Source: Rugamonas aquatica (GTDB taxonomy: Bacteria > Pseudomonadota > Gammaproteobacteria > Burkholderiales > Burkholderiaceae_D). From it: DNA of 64,000 bases. The translations under genes were made by a program, and so were the position numbers. Under the pieces are notes generated by a model, which had not been told where the DNA came from, searched no databases, and saw only the letters and a program-made list of their open reading frames with translations. This document shows, piece by piece, positions 18,871-29,071 of this stretch (positions are counted from its first letter, which is position 1; every line of letters starts with the position of its first letter). The stretch spans positions 639,131-703,130 of the forward strand of contig NZ_WHUG01000003.1 of assembly GCF_009380215.1 (NCBI RefSeq), written 5' to 3'.

Positions 18871-20037
18871 ATGTCAAACGATTATCTTTTCACTTCCGAA
18901 TCCGTATCCGAAGGTCACCCGGATAAAGTAGCCGACCAAATTTCCGACGCGATTCTGGACGCCATCCTGGCGCAGGATCCGAAAGCCCGTGTTGCCGCCG
19001 AAACCTTGTGCAATACCGGCCTGGTCGTGCTGGCCGGTGAAATCACCACCCACGCCAACGTTGATTATATTCAAGTCGCACGCGAAACCATCAAACGCAT
19101 CGGCTACGACAACACCGACTATGGCATCGACTACAAAGGTTGCGCCGTGCTGGTGGCCTACGACAAGCAGTCGCCGGACATCGCCCAGGGCGTGGACGAA
19201 GGCGCGGGCATTGATCTGGATCAAGGTGCTGGCGACCAGGGCCTGATGTTCGGCTACGCCTGCGATGAAACGGCCGAGCTGATGCCCGCCGCGATCCACT
19301 ACGCGCACCGCCTGGTCGAGCGCCAGTCGCAGCTGCGCAAGGATGGCCGCCTGCCATGGCTGCGTCCGGACGCCAAATCGCAGGTCACGCTGCGCTACGT
19401 CAACGGCCGTCCAGTGTCGGTGGACACCGTCGTGCTGTCGACCCAGCACGCGCCGGAAATGCAGCACAAGCAGATTGAAGAAGCGGTGATCGAAGAGATC
19501 ATCAAGCAGGTCCTGCCGCGCGAGTGGCTGGTCGACACCAAATACCTGGTCAACCCGACCGGCCGCTTCGTCATCGGCGGTCCTCAGGGCGATTGCGGCC
19601 TGACCGGCCGCAAGATCATCGTCGACACCTACGGCGGCGCCAGCCCGCACGGCGGCGGCGCGTTCTCCGGCAAAGATCCTACGAAAGTGGACCGTTCGGC
19701 AGCCTACGCCGCCCGCTACGTGGCCAAGAACGTGGTGGCCGCAGGTCTGGCGCGCCAGTGCCAGGTGCAGGTCAGCTACGCCATCGGCGTGGCGCGTCCG
19801 ATCAACATCACGGTCTACACCGAAGGCACGGGCGTGATCCCGGACGACAAGATCGCCGCGCTGGTGATGGAGCACTTCGACCTGCGTCCGAAAGGCATCG
19901 TGCAGATGCTGGACCTGCTGCGTCCGATCTACGCCAAGACCGCCGCTTACGGCCACTTCGGCCGCGAAGAGCCGGAATTCACGTGGGAGCGCACCGACAA
20001 GGCCGCCATCCTGCGCGCCGCAGCCGGCCTGAAGTAA
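18871..20037 (+). CDS. metK: S-adenosylmethionine synthetase
   Basis: Forms S-adenosylmethionine from ATP and methionine in the cytoplasm. Length is 388 aa, normal. Family signatures include [12 protein letters not shown] at the N-terminus, [12 protein letters not shown] (near 120), [21 protein letters not shown] and [21 protein letters not shown] stands 6 bases before the ATG. It is monocistronic, ended by a long hairpin, with a structured leader and ahcY/metF nearby, which places it in the activated-methyl cycle. Confidence 0.98.
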   Translation: MSNDYLFTSESVSEGHPDKVADQISDAILDAILAQDPKARVAAETLCNTGLVVLAGEITTHANVDYIQVARETIKRIGYDNTDYGIDYKGCAVLVAYDKQSPDIAQGVDEGAGIDLDQGAGDQGLMFGYACDETAELMPAAIHYAHRLVERQSQLRKDGRLPWLRPDAKSQVTLRYVNGRPVSVDTVVLSTQHAPEMQHKQIEEAVIEEIIKQVLPREWLVDTKYLVNPTGRFVIGGPQGDCGLTGRKIIVDTYGGASPHGGGAFSGKDPTKVDRSAAYAARYVAKNVVAAGLARQCQVQVSYAIGVARPINITVYTEGTGVIPDDKIAALVMEHFDLRPKGIVQMLDLLRPIYAKTAAYGHFGREEPEFTWERTDKAAILRAAAGLK

Positions 20038-20052
20038 TCGGCTAGCAGTCAA

Positions 20053-20083
20053 CGACAACGCCCCGCATGCCGGGGCGTTGTCG
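20053..20083 (+). terminator. Long perfect hairpin after metK
   Basis: CGACAACGCCCCG-catgc-CGGGGCGTTGTCG, a 13-base perfect stem 15 bases past the metK stop. There is no T-run after it, so it may stabilise the 3' end or work with Rho. It would also face the end of the convergent small gene. Confidence 0.6.
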
Positions 20084-20095
20084 CATCTGGATCGC

Positions 20096-20401
20096 TTATG
20101 TCGGCCGCTTCGGCGGCGGCGGGATGGGATTGGGCGGTTCGTATCTGCGGCGGGGATCGTCTTTGTGCATCATGGTTTCTCCTGCTCTTGGCGGCCATAA
20201 AAAAGCATAGTCGCTATTTTTCCAGAATACGAGGCCGGCCAGCGCCGCACCACCCGAGGAAATCGCCACCGCGACCTTGGTGACGCTGTCCAGCCATACC
20301 CAGCGCGCCAGCAAGGCCGTCTTGAGCTCGCTGGCATAGCTGGCGCGGTAGAGCAGATCCTGGGCTTCATTCCAGATCGCATCGCGCGAATCGATAGTCA
20401 T
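20096..20401 (-). CDS. Small membrane protein, probably a truncated SLATT-like protein fused to a tiny downstream ORF
   Basis: A 101-aa frame. Residues 1-70 look like the start of a two-transmembrane SLATT-like protein: a helix (IWNEAQDLLYRASYASELK) is followed by one hydrophobic segment (about 40-60). The rest of such a protein is missing. The last 25 codons, from MMHKDDPRRR to the stop (start 20173), have their own excellent ribosome binding site, AGGAG five bases before ATG. They look like a separate Pro/Arg-rich small gene. The most economical reading is an internal deletion that joined the two in frame. The SLATT resemblance is by eye only. Confidence 0.45.
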   Translation of the reverse strand: MTIDSRDAIWNEAQDLLYRASYASELKTALLARWVWLDSVTKVAVAISSGGAALAGLVFWKNSDYAFLWPPRAGETMMHKDDPRRRYEPPNPIPPPPKRPT

Positions 20402-20525
20402 GATGGATCACCGCCTGAAAAATCCAGCGTAGCGGGGCGTGCTTGTCGCCGATTTGATGCGCCTCAAACGACACTTTATTGGCGGGGCAGTTCACCATTC
20501 CAACGCAACGGTGCTAAAATGCGCC

Positions 20526-20590
20526 TTCCGAGGAGCGTTGCGACGAATCATGAATTCGCCAGGCTCGGAGTCCCAAACCGCGCTCACGTT
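20526..20590 (+). ncRNA. SAH riboswitch upstream of ahcY
   Basis: Matches the S-adenosylhomocysteine riboswitch consensus. P1 pairs CCGAG (20528-20532) with CTCGG (20564-20568). P2 pairs CGAAT with ATTCG (20543-20557). The conserved GAGCGTTGCGAC and GCCAGGCTCGG blocks are present. The pseudoknot pairs GAGCG (20533-20537) with CGCTC (20581-20585). It lies 31 bases before the ahcY start. SAH binding is known to raise expression of the downstream hydrolase in this family. Confidence 0.93.
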
Positions 20591-20620
20591 ACTTTTTTCA
20601 ACACATGAAAGGAGGGCGTG

Positions 20621-22048
<1,428 letters not shown>

Positions 22049-22063
22049 TCTGCCGGTATGAAG

Positions 22064-22094
22064 CGGGGCCGGCAAATTAGCCGGCCCCGTTTTT
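22064..22094 (+). terminator. Intrinsic terminator after ahcY
   Basis: CGGGGCCGGC-aaatta-GCCGGCCCCG stem followed by five T residues, 16 bases after the ahcY stop. Confidence 0.95.
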
Positions 22095-22125
22095 ATCCAG
22101 TCCTTTTTTGCAGCGAGTTCCTCAT

Positions 22126-22476
22126 ATGCGTTTGGTCCTTACCTGGTTAATCAATGCAATTGCCTTGCTGGCAGTTCCCTACCTGATGCATTCCGTCGAT
22201 GTCACAAGCATAGGCGCAGCCCTCGTCGCGGCTCTTGTACTGGGCCTGGTCAATACGCTGATACGCCCCGTGCTGCTGTTGCTGACATTGCCCGTGACCC
22301 TGGTGTCGCTGGGCCTGTTCATTTTCATCATCAACGGCTTCATGTTCTGGCTGGTCGCCCAATGGGTGGACGGCTTCCACGTCGACAGCTTCGCTTCGGC
22401 GATCGGCGGCGCACTGTTGTACAGCGTGATTTCCTGGGCCCTGTCTACCTTACTTTTGAAGAAGTCAGATGGCTAA
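22126..22476 (+). CDS. YvlD-type four-helix membrane protein (phage holin superfamily IV)
   Basis: A 116-aa inner-membrane protein with four hydrophobic segments (about 3-20, 28-47, 53-75 and 88-110) and the NTLIRPVLLLLTLPVTLVSLGL stretch typical of the family (here quoted in parts: NTLIRPVL, LPVTLVSLG). Despite the name there is no sign of phage. It starts after the ahcY terminator and overlaps metF by 8 bases. It is therefore co-translated with metF in an arrangement conserved in related betaproteobacteria. Function unknown. Confidence 0.85.
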   Translation: MRLVLTWLINAIALLAVPYLMHSVDVTSIGAALVAALVLGLVNTLIRPVLLLLTLPVTLVSLGLFIFIINGFMFWLVAQWVDGFHVDSFASAIGGALLYSVISWALSTLLLKKSDG

Positions 22477-23296
22477 TCATAATTTCAGTATCGAGTTCTT
22501 TCCGCCCAAGACGGCGGAGGGTGCGGAAAAGCTGCGCGTCACGCGCGCCAAGCTGTCCGAGCTCAAACCCAAATATTTTTCCGTGACCTTCGGCGCCGGC
22601 GGCAGCACGCAGCGCGGCACGCTCGACACCGTGGTGGAAATCCTCGCCGCCGGTGAAGACGCGGCGCCCCACCTGTCATGCGTCGGCGGCACGCGCGAGT
22701 CGATCCGCGAGATCCTCACGGAATTCAAGGCCCACAACATCAAGCGCATCGTCGCGCTGCGCGGCGATCTGCCGAGCGGCTACGGCGCGGCCGGCGAGTT
22801 CCGTTACGCGAACGAGCTGGTGGAGTTCATCCGCCAGGAGACCGGCGAGTGGTTCCACATCGAAGTGGCGGCCTACCCGGAAGTGCACCCGCAGGCCAAG
22901 TCGCCGCAGGACGACCTGCTGGCGTTCGAACGCAAGGTGAAGGCCGGCGCCAATGCCGCCATCACCCAGTACTTCTACAACGCCGACGCCTACTTCCAGT
23001 TCGTCGAGCAGACCCGCAAGATGGGCATCGACGTGCCTATCGTGGCCGGCATCATGCCGATCACGAACTACACGCAGCTGATGCGCTTCTCGGACATGTG
23101 CGGCGCCGAGATTCCGCGCTGGGTGCGATTGAAGCTGGCCAGCTTCGGCGACGACAGCGCCTCGATCAAGGCCTTCGGCCTGGACGTGGTGACGGCGTTG
23201 TGCGAACGCCTGCTGGCGGGCGGCGCGCCCGGTCTGCACTTCTACAGCATGAACCAGGCCGCGGCTACCACCGCGTTGTGGCAGCGCTTAGTTTAA
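22469..23296 (+). CDS. metF: 5,10-methylenetetrahydrofolate reductase
   Basis: FAD-dependent reduction of methylene-THF to methyl-THF, the methyl donor for methionine synthesis. Length is 275 aa. Motifs are SIEFFPPKT (catalytic Glu near residue 9), SVTFGAGGSTQ, ALRGDLP and the FYNADAYFQFV region. It overlaps the YvlD-type gene and is convergent, by 9 bases, with the cyclo-ligase gene. Together with metK and ahcY it completes the methyl cycle in this segment. Confidence 0.97.
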   Translation: MANHNFSIEFFPPKTAEGAEKLRVTRAKLSELKPKYFSVTFGAGGSTQRGTLDTVVEILAAGEDAAPHLSCVGGTRESIREILTEFKAHNIKRIVALRGDLPSGYGAAGEFRYANELVEFIRQETGEWFHIEVAAYPEVHPQAKSPQDDLLAFERKVKAGANAAITQYFYNADAYFQFVEQTRKMGIDVPIVAGIMPITNYTQLMRFSDMCGAEIPRWVRLKLASFGDDSASIKAFGLDVVTALCERLLAGGAPGLHFYSMNQAAATTALWQRLV

Positions 23297-23884
23297 TTCG
23301 GTGACGATGCGGTCCAGCGCCACATCGTGACCGTCGCTGTCGAACCGCACCTGCAGGCACTGGTAGGCTATGCCCAGTGTCTGCGGGCGCGGTGAGCGCG
23401 CCAGCGTGCGGTCGTAGAAACCGCCGCCATATCCAAGCCGGTAGCCTTGCGGGCTGAAACCCAGGCAAGGCACCAGCAACGCCGGCGGATACGCCTGCTG
23501 CAAACGCAGGTCGGCCGGCACCGCCACTCCCATCGCATCCTTGACCATGTCCTCGCCGATGCGCCATTCGGCAAACTCCAGCGCCGCATGTTTTTCCACC
23601 ACCACCGGCAGCAGCAGCCGCGCGCCCAGGCGCTCCAGCTGCGCGTAGGCCGGCTGCAGATCCGGCTCGTCGCGCAGCGGCCAGTACACGCCCAGCGCCG
23701 CCGGTTGCGCGGCCTGCCACCATGCGATCACCTGTTCGCCGATCTCGCGGTCCCACGCGGCGCGCGTGGACGCATCCAGCGCGCGCCGCGCGGCCAGCAG
23801 CTGCTTGCGTAAATCAGCCTTCGCCATAGGGGCCGGGGCTGGTGGTTCCGTCGTGGCGCGTGGTATTCTAGGGTCGCTGGTCAT
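23288..23884 (-). CDS. 5-formyltetrahydrofolate cyclo-ligase
   Basis: ATP-dependent conversion of 5-formyl-THF to methenyl-THF, returning stored folate to the one-carbon pool. Length is 198 aa from 23884 or 179 aa from the ATG at 23827 (MAKADLRKQLLAARRAL). The shorter form starts where the family normally starts, and neither has a strong binding site. The signature GYGGGFYDRTL is near the C-terminus. Its promoter must overlap that of the divergent transglycosylase (only 35 bases between). Confidence 0.92.
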   Translation of the reverse strand: MTSDPRIPRATTEPPAPAPMAKADLRKQLLAARRALDASTRAAWDREIGEQVIAWWQAAQPAALGVYWPLRDEPDLQPAYAQLERLGARLLLPVVVEKHAALEFAEWRIGEDMVKDAMGVAVPADLRLQQAYPPALLVPCLGFSPQGYRLGYGGGFYDRTLARSPRPQTLGIAYQCLQVRFDSDGHDVALDRIVTELN

Positions 23885-23919
23885 AGGTTCAGATTTTCAA
23901 GACTATAGAGAGTTGCACA

Positions 23920-25899
23920 TTGATTTCCGCTTTGAAATGGATAGCCGGCGCCGCCGCGATGACCGCCGTGGCATTCACCTCCCTGGCCCATGCCGACGAC
24001 CTGGGTGACGACGGCCGCAGGGCGGACGATTCCTTCCTGCTGCTGCGCGACGCCGTGCGCCAGGACGACGCCTCCAAGGCCGACTTCTACGCCGCCCGCC
24101 TGGGCGATTATTCCATTCCGTCTTACGTCGATTATTATCGGCTGAAACCGCGCCTGAAGGATGCTTCGTCCGCTGAAATCCGCGATTTCATGAAGCGCTA
24201 CGAAGGCCAGGCCATCGTCGACCGCCTGCGCAACGACTGGCTGCTGGACCTGGGCCGCAAGCGCGACTGGGCCACCTTCGACGAGCAGCTGCCGCTGTTC
24301 GTGTTGAACGACGACACCCAGGTCAAATGCTACGCGCTGCAATCGCGCGCGCTCAAGGGGCAGAAGGTGGCCGGCGAAGCGCGCGAGCTGCTCACCGCGC
24401 CGAACGGCTACGGCGAGCCATGCGCCGGCCTGATCGCCACGCTGTACCAGGCCGGCCAGTTCAACATCGACGACCTGTATGCGCAGCTGCGCCTGTCCGG
24501 CGAGTACAACGCCACCGGCCAGGCGCGCCGCATCGTCGCGCTGTTGGGCGGGAACGAGAAGAAGGCGGTGCAGGCGGTCGACCTGCCGGCCATCGCGCTG
24601 GCCAAGGGCGTGGGCAGCGGCCGCGTCGAACATGAGATCTACGTGGTCGCCATCGGCCGCATGGCCAAGACCAGCACCAAGCTGGCGGTGCTGGCGCTGA
24701 ACAAGGCCGCCTCCAAACTGAGCCCGCAGGAACAGCAGGAGGCGTGGGCCGCCGTGGCGCTGCAATCGTCGTATTCGCTGTCGCAGGACACCACCGAGTA
24801 CTGGCAGAAATCGAACGGCGCCGCGCTGTCCATCGACCAGATTCAATGGAAGACCCGCATCGCGCTGCGCAATGGCGACTGGAAGCAGGTGGAGAAGAAC
24901 ATCCGCTCCATGCCGTCGTCGCTGCGCGCCGATCCGGCCTGGGTCTACTGGCTGGGCCGCTCGCTGATGGCGCAGTCGGGCGCCATCCAGGCCACCGGCG
25001 AAGCGGCGCAGCTGTTCCGCAGCATCGCCGACCAGTCCAACTTCTACGGCCAGCTGGCGCTGGAAGAAACCGGCAAGCTGATTACCATCCCGCTGCCTGG
25101 CCTGCCGATCGGCCAGTCCGAAATCGCGCCTATCGCCGCCAACCCCAACTTCCAGCGCGCCATCAAGTTCTTCAGCATGCGCCTGCGCTTCGAAGGCACG
25201 CGCGAATGGAACTGGGGTCTGCGCGGCCTGAGCGAACGCGAACACCTGGCCGCCGCCGAATTCGCGCGCCAGAACAATATCCTCGACCGCATGGTCAACA
25301 CCTCGGACCGCACGCGCATCCAGGTCGACTACACGCAGCGCTTCCCGTCGCCGCACATCGACATCATGCACCCGACCACGCAGACGCTGGGCCTGGACAA
25401 GGCCTGGGTGTACGGCCTGATACGGCAAGAGTCGCGCTTCATCATGGACGCGCAGTCGCACGTCGGCGCTTCGGGCCTGATGCAGGTGATGCCGTCCACC
25501 GGCCGCTGGGTGGCCAAGAAGATCGGCCTGGCCGACTTTGCGCAGGACATGCTGAGCGACGTGCGCACCAACATCCTGCTGGGCGCGAACTACCTCAACA
25601 TGGTGCTCGGGAATATGGACGGCTCGCAGGTGCTGGCCACCGCCGCCTACAACGCCGGGCCGGGCCGCCTGCGCTCGTGGCGTTCGACGCTGGTCAAGCC
25701 GATGGACAGCGCGGTCTTCATCGAATCGATCCCGTTCGTCGAAACCCGCACCTACGTCAAGAACGTGATGTCGAATACGACCTACTACGCGGCCCTGTTC
25801 GAAGGCCGCCCGCAGTCGCTGAAGGCGCGGCTGGGCACCGTCGCGCCGCGCGGCTACACCGAACAGGAACAGCAGGAGTCGAGCTTTGGCTCGCGCTAA
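23920..25899 (+). CDS. Soluble lytic murein transglycosylase (Slt70-like), TTG start
   Basis: Periplasmic enzyme cleaving peptidoglycan glycan strands to anhydro-muropeptides. Length is 659 aa. The signal peptide ends at LAHA (about residue 25). A long superhelical alpha-domain (30-470) precedes the SLT catalytic domain (about 480-620). That domain has the catalytic Glu in LIRQESRF, ASGLMQVMPSTGR and AYNAGPGR. The start is TTG at 23920, because the only later ATG would cut into the signal peptide; TAGAGAG lies upstream. Homologous to E. coli Slt. Confidence 0.93.
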   Translation: MISALKWIAGAAAMTAVAFTSLAHADDLGDDGRRADDSFLLLRDAVRQDDASKADFYAARLGDYSIPSYVDYYRLKPRLKDASSAEIRDFMKRYEGQAIVDRLRNDWLLDLGRKRDWATFDEQLPLFVLNDDTQVKCYALQSRALKGQKVAGEARELLTAPNGYGEPCAGLIATLYQAGQFNIDDLYAQLRLSGEYNATGQARRIVALLGGNEKKAVQAVDLPAIALAKGVGSGRVEHEIYVVAIGRMAKTSTKLAVLALNKAASKLSPQEQQEAWAAVALQSSYSLSQDTTEYWQKSNGAALSIDQIQWKTRIALRNGDWKQVEKNIRSMPSSLRADPAWVYWLGRSLMAQSGAIQATGEAAQLFRSIADQSNFYGQLALEETGKLITIPLPGLPIGQSEIAPIAANPNFQRAIKFFSMRLRFEGTREWNWGLRGLSEREHLAAAEFARQNNILDRMVNTSDRTRIQVDYTQRFPSPHIDIMHPTTQTLGLDKAWVYGLIRQESRFIMDAQSHVGASGLMQVMPSTGRWVAKKIGLADFAQDMLSDVRTNILLGANYLNMVLGNMDGSQVLATAAYNAGPGRLRSWRSTLVKPMDSAVFIESIPFVETRTYVKNVMSNTTYYAALFEGRPQSLKARLGTVAPRGYTEQEQQESSFGSR

Positions 25900-25924
25900 A
25901 CACCACACCAACCTTGGACGCATC

Positions 25925-26641
25925 ATGCAGACCACACAACTAGATCCCAGCCTGTCGCAAACCCTGGCCGCCGCGCGCGAGCCGGGCCTGACGCTCGTCA
26001 TCGGCAACAAGAACTATTCGTCGTGGTCGATGCGTCCGTGGGTGGCGATGACCGCCTTCGGCATTCCGTTCCAGGAAGTGCGCGTGCTGCTGGACCAGGA
26101 CGACACCGCCAACCGCATCTGTGGCTACTCCGCCAGCGGCCGCGTGCCGGTGCTGCTGGCCGGCGAGATGACGATCTGGGACAGCCTGGCGATCTGCGAA
26201 TACCTCGCCGAGCAGTTCCCGGAACTGCACCTGTGGCCGCAGGACGTGGCCGCGCGCGCGATGGCGCGCTCGGTATGCGCCGAGATGCACGCCGGCTTCG
26301 CCGACCTGCGCACCTCGATGTCGATGAACATCCGCGCCAGCTATCCGGGCAAGGGCCGCACCAACGGCACCCAGGCCGACATCGGCCGCATCAGCGAAAT
26401 CTGGGAAGAGTGCCTGTCCCGCTTCGGCCACCACCAGTTCCTGTTCGGCGATTTCTCCATCGCCGACGCCTACTACGCTCCGGTGGTGCTGCGCTTCCGC
26501 ACCTACGGCGTATCGCTGGCGCCCGCGCTGGACGCCTACTGCCAACGCGTGCTGGCCCATCCCGCCGTGGCGCGCTGGGTCGAAGAGGCGATGGCCGAAA
26601 CCGAAACGGCGCCCAAGCACGACGCCGAAATGCCGGACTGA
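25925..26641 (+). CDS. Glutathione S-transferase family protein
   Basis: Cytoplasmic 238-aa protein with an N-terminal thioredoxin-like GST domain (LVIGNKNYSSWSMRPWVAM, where the Ser near residue 32 is the likely catalytic residue; GRVPVLL cis-Pro loop; DSLAICEYLAE) and an all-helical C-terminal domain (FGDFSIADAYYAPVVLR). The NYSSWS form belongs to the maleylacetoacetate isomerase-like/YfcF-type GSTs. It starts 25 bases after the transglycosylase and 2 bases before cca, so it is in the same operon. Substrate unknown. Confidence 0.9.
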   Translation: MQTTQLDPSLSQTLAAAREPGLTLVIGNKNYSSWSMRPWVAMTAFGIPFQEVRVLLDQDDTANRICGYSASGRVPVLLAGEMTIWDSLAICEYLAEQFPELHLWPQDVAARAMARSVCAEMHAGFADLRTSMSMNIRASYPGKGRTNGTQADIGRISEIWEECLSRFGHHQFLFGDFSIADAYYAPVVLRFRTYGVSLAPALDAYCQRVLAHPAVARWVEEAMAETETAPKHDAEMPD

Positions 26642-26643
26642 CG

Positions 26644-27918
26644 ATGATGCGGATTTATGTAGTCGGCGGCGCCGTGCGCGATGAACTGCTTGGCCTGCCG
26701 GTCAAGGACCACGATCACGTCGTCGTCGGCGCCACGCCGGACGACATGCTGGCCAAGGGCTTCCGCCCGGTCGGCAAGGACTTCCCGGTGTTCCTGCATC
26801 CGAAGACGCAGGAAGAATATGCGCTGGCCCGCACCGAACGCAAGACCGCGCCGGGCTACAAGGGTTTTGTGTTCCACACCTCGCCCGATGTCACGCTGGA
26901 AGACGACCTGGTACGCCGCGACCTGACCATCAACGCCATCGCCCGCGCCGACGACGGCACGCTCACCGACCCATACGGCGGCAGGCGCGATCTGGAGCTG
27001 CGCATTTTCCGCCACGTCTCCGAAGCGTTTGCCGAAGACCCGGTGCGCATCCTGCGCGTGGCCCGTTTCGCCGCCCGCTTCAGCGACTTCCGCGTGGCGC
27101 CGGAAACCAATGCGCTGATGCGGCAGATGGTGGAGCAGGGCGAAGTCGACGCGCTGGTGCCGGAGCGCGTATGGCAGGAGCTGGCGCGCGGCCTGATGGA
27201 GCACAAGCCCTCGCGCATGCTGGAAGTGCTGCGCGACTGCGGCGCGCTGGCGCGCATCCTGCCGGAGCTGGACGTGCTGTGGGGCGTGCCGCAGCCGGAG
27301 AAGTGGCATCCCGAAATCGACACCGGCATGCACATGCTGCAGGTGATCGACTGCGCGGCGGAAGCGGGCCACGAACTGGCCACGCGCTTCGCCTGCCTGA
27401 TGCATGACCTGGGCAAGGGCGCCACGCCGCCGGAAAACTGGCCTGCGCACCATGGCCACGAAGGCCTGGGGGTCAAGCTGGTGGAGCAGGTGTGCAAGCG
27501 CCTCAAGGTGCCGACCGAATGCCGCGACCTGGCCGTGATGACGGCGCGTGAGCATGGCAACGTCGGCCGCGCCTTGCAGCTGCGGCCCAACACCATCGTC
27601 ACTCTGTTCGAACGCTGCGACGCCTTCCGCAAGCCGGCGCGCTTCTCGCAGATGCTGTTGGCGACCGAATGCGATTCACGCGGGCGCATCGGTCCGAGCG
27701 CCAGCTTCCGCGACGCGCCCTTCCCGCAATTGGCTTACCTTGAAATGGCGCTGGCTGCGGCACGCGGCGTCAATGCCGGCGAGATCGCGCAAGGCTGCGC
27801 GGCCAACCCGCAGCGCATTCCGGAGCTGGTGCATCGAGCACGGGTGATGGCGGTGAAGGTGGCGCTGCGTGCCGGCGACGCCGACGGCGAGGACGAGGGG
27901 GGCATGCCGATACCATGA
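26644..27918 (+). CDS. cca: Multifunctional CCA-adding enzyme (tRNA nucleotidyltransferase/HD phosphohydrolase)
   Basis: Adds or repairs the 3' CCA of tRNAs. Length is 424 aa. The N-terminal nucleotidyltransferase head has GGAVRDELLG and the metal-binding acidic pair in VKDHDHVVVG. RRDLTINAIA and the EDPVRILRVARFAARF neck follow. The C-terminal HD domain (MHDLGKG near residue 255, HHGHEGLG) indicates the long gammaproteobacterial/betaproteobacterial form with phosphatase activity. It overlaps the following GNAT gene by 4 bases. Confidence 0.96.
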   Translation: MMRIYVVGGAVRDELLGLPVKDHDHVVVGATPDDMLAKGFRPVGKDFPVFLHPKTQEEYALARTERKTAPGYKGFVFHTSPDVTLEDDLVRRDLTINAIARADDGTLTDPYGGRRDLELRIFRHVSEAFAEDPVRILRVARFAARFSDFRVAPETNALMRQMVEQGEVDALVPERVWQELARGLMEHKPSRMLEVLRDCGALARILPELDVLWGVPQPEKWHPEIDTGMHMLQVIDCAAEAGHELATRFACLMHDLGKGATPPENWPAHHGHEGLGVKLVEQVCKRLKVPTECRDLAVMTAREHGNVGRALQLRPNTIVTLFERCDAFRKPARFSQMLLATECDSRGRIGPSASFRDAPFPQLAYLEMALAAARGVNAGEIAQGCAANPQRIPELVHRARVMAVKVALRAGDADGEDEGGMPIP

Positions 27919-28586
27919 GCTCCATCGACCTGTTCCAGAATCCGCTGCGCCGTTGGGGCAAGGATGGCAAGCGCCGCCCGACGGTGCTGGTCAAGGAACT
28001 GCGCGAGCGTGATAGGCGGCGCATGGTCAAGCACTTCATCGGGCTGGAAGACAGCGACCGCCTGCTGCGCTTCGGCACCGTGCTGCCTGACGAGCAGGTG
28101 GAGAACTACGTCAACCGCATAGCCTTCTCGCGGGACATGGTGTTCGGCGTGTACAACCGCATGTTCAAGCTGGTGGCGGTCGGCCACCTGGCGTTCGCGC
28201 CGCGTGATGAGTCCAAGAGCGCCATCACCGAGAAAGACAGGGTCGCGGAGTTCGGCGTATCGGTCAGCCGTTCTGCGCGTGGCCTGGGCATCGGCTCCAA
28301 GCTGTTCGAACGCGCCGCCATCCACTGCCGCAACAACGATGTCGACACGCTGTACATGCACTGCCTGTCGTCCAACAAGACGATGATGCACATCGCGAAA
28401 AAAGCCGGCATGGAAATCCATCGCGACTACGGCGAAGCGGACGCCTATCTGAAACTGCTGCCGGCCAATCCGGCCAGCATGCTGCAGGAAGCGCTGGACG
28501 AGCAATTCGCCACGCTGGACTACACCCTCAAAGCCAACAAGCGCATCGCCGCGAAATGGTTCGACCGTCTCACCGGCCGAAAATAA
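27915..28586 (+). CDS. GNAT-family N-acetyltransferase
   Basis: Cytoplasmic 223-aa protein with a GNAT fold around residues 25-170. The acetyl-CoA loop is visible as SRSARGLGIGSKLFERA (R/Q-x2-G-x-G/A type), followed by the NNDVDTLYMHCLSSNKTMMHIAKKAGM strand-helix (parts: TLYMHCLSSNK, AKKAGM). It is coupled to cca by an ATGA overlap. Substrate cannot be told. Confidence 0.88.
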   Translation: MSSIDLFQNPLRRWGKDGKRRPTVLVKELRERDRRRMVKHFIGLEDSDRLLRFGTVLPDEQVENYVNRIAFSRDMVFGVYNRMFKLVAVGHLAFAPRDESKSAITEKDRVAEFGVSVSRSARGLGIGSKLFERAAIHCRNNDVDTLYMHCLSSNKTMMHIAKKAGMEIHRDYGEADAYLKLLPANPASMLQEALDEQFATLDYTLKANKRIAAKWFDRLTGRK

Positions 28587-28672
28587 ATCTCTCCCCGCTA
28601 GAACCTTTGCTGCGCGGCCGGGTATGAACGGTCGGACAAGATACGCAACCGGCAGCAAAACCCACTAATCCC

Positions 28673-29038
28673 GTGTCGTCGATGACTTATTTTTGCAGCA
28701 CGCAGTTGCAGCAGCCGGACTTCGCCGTCTGCTTACGCTTGCTGTTGCTCTCGCCTGCGCTGGAGGAGTGTGTGGTCAGGGCCGGGCTGCAGGAGTGGAT
28801 GACGCGCCAGCTGGCGGCCAACAACGGCGGCCTGCCTTTGACGCGCGCCGGCCCGGTACTGGTGTCGACGGCGGTTTTCGGCCTGCTGCACCTGGGCTCC
28901 GGCTGGCAGCATGCGCTGGCGGTGCTGGCGCCGGGACTGGCGCTGGCGCTGCTCTACCAGCGCAGCCGAAGCTGGACCTGGTGCGCGCTGGCGCACAGCG
29001 CCATGAATGCCTTTGCGATCTCTGTCTGCGGCTTATAG
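28673..29038 (+). CDS. mrtJ: JDVT-CTERM system glutamic-type intramembrane protease (MrtJ-like)
   Basis: Small CPBP/CAAX-type intramembrane protease (121 aa from GTG 28673; an ATG at 28682 is possible). Catalytic motifs are EExxxR in ALEECVVRAG (near residue 33), FxxxH-type in VFGLLHLG (near 70) and HxxxN in AHSAMNAF near the C-terminus. About three membrane helices are visible. It lies 33 bases before a protein ending in a JDVT-CTERM sorting tail, the pairing known for this system. It is expected to cleave and process that tail in the inner membrane. Ribosome binding site is weak. Confidence 0.8.
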   Translation: MSSMTYFCSTQLQQPDFAVCLRLLLLSPALEECVVRAGLQEWMTRQLAANNGGLPLTRAGPVLVSTAVFGLLHLGSGWQHALAVLAPGLALALLYQRSRSWTWCALAHSAMNAFAISVCGL

Positions 29039-29071
29039 ATCAATTTTCAGATCAAACTTCAGGAGAGTGTC

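Noticed and set aside
22126..22476. Phage origin suggested by the holin family name
   Set aside because: YvlD-type proteins are chromosomal, and no phage gene lies nearby.
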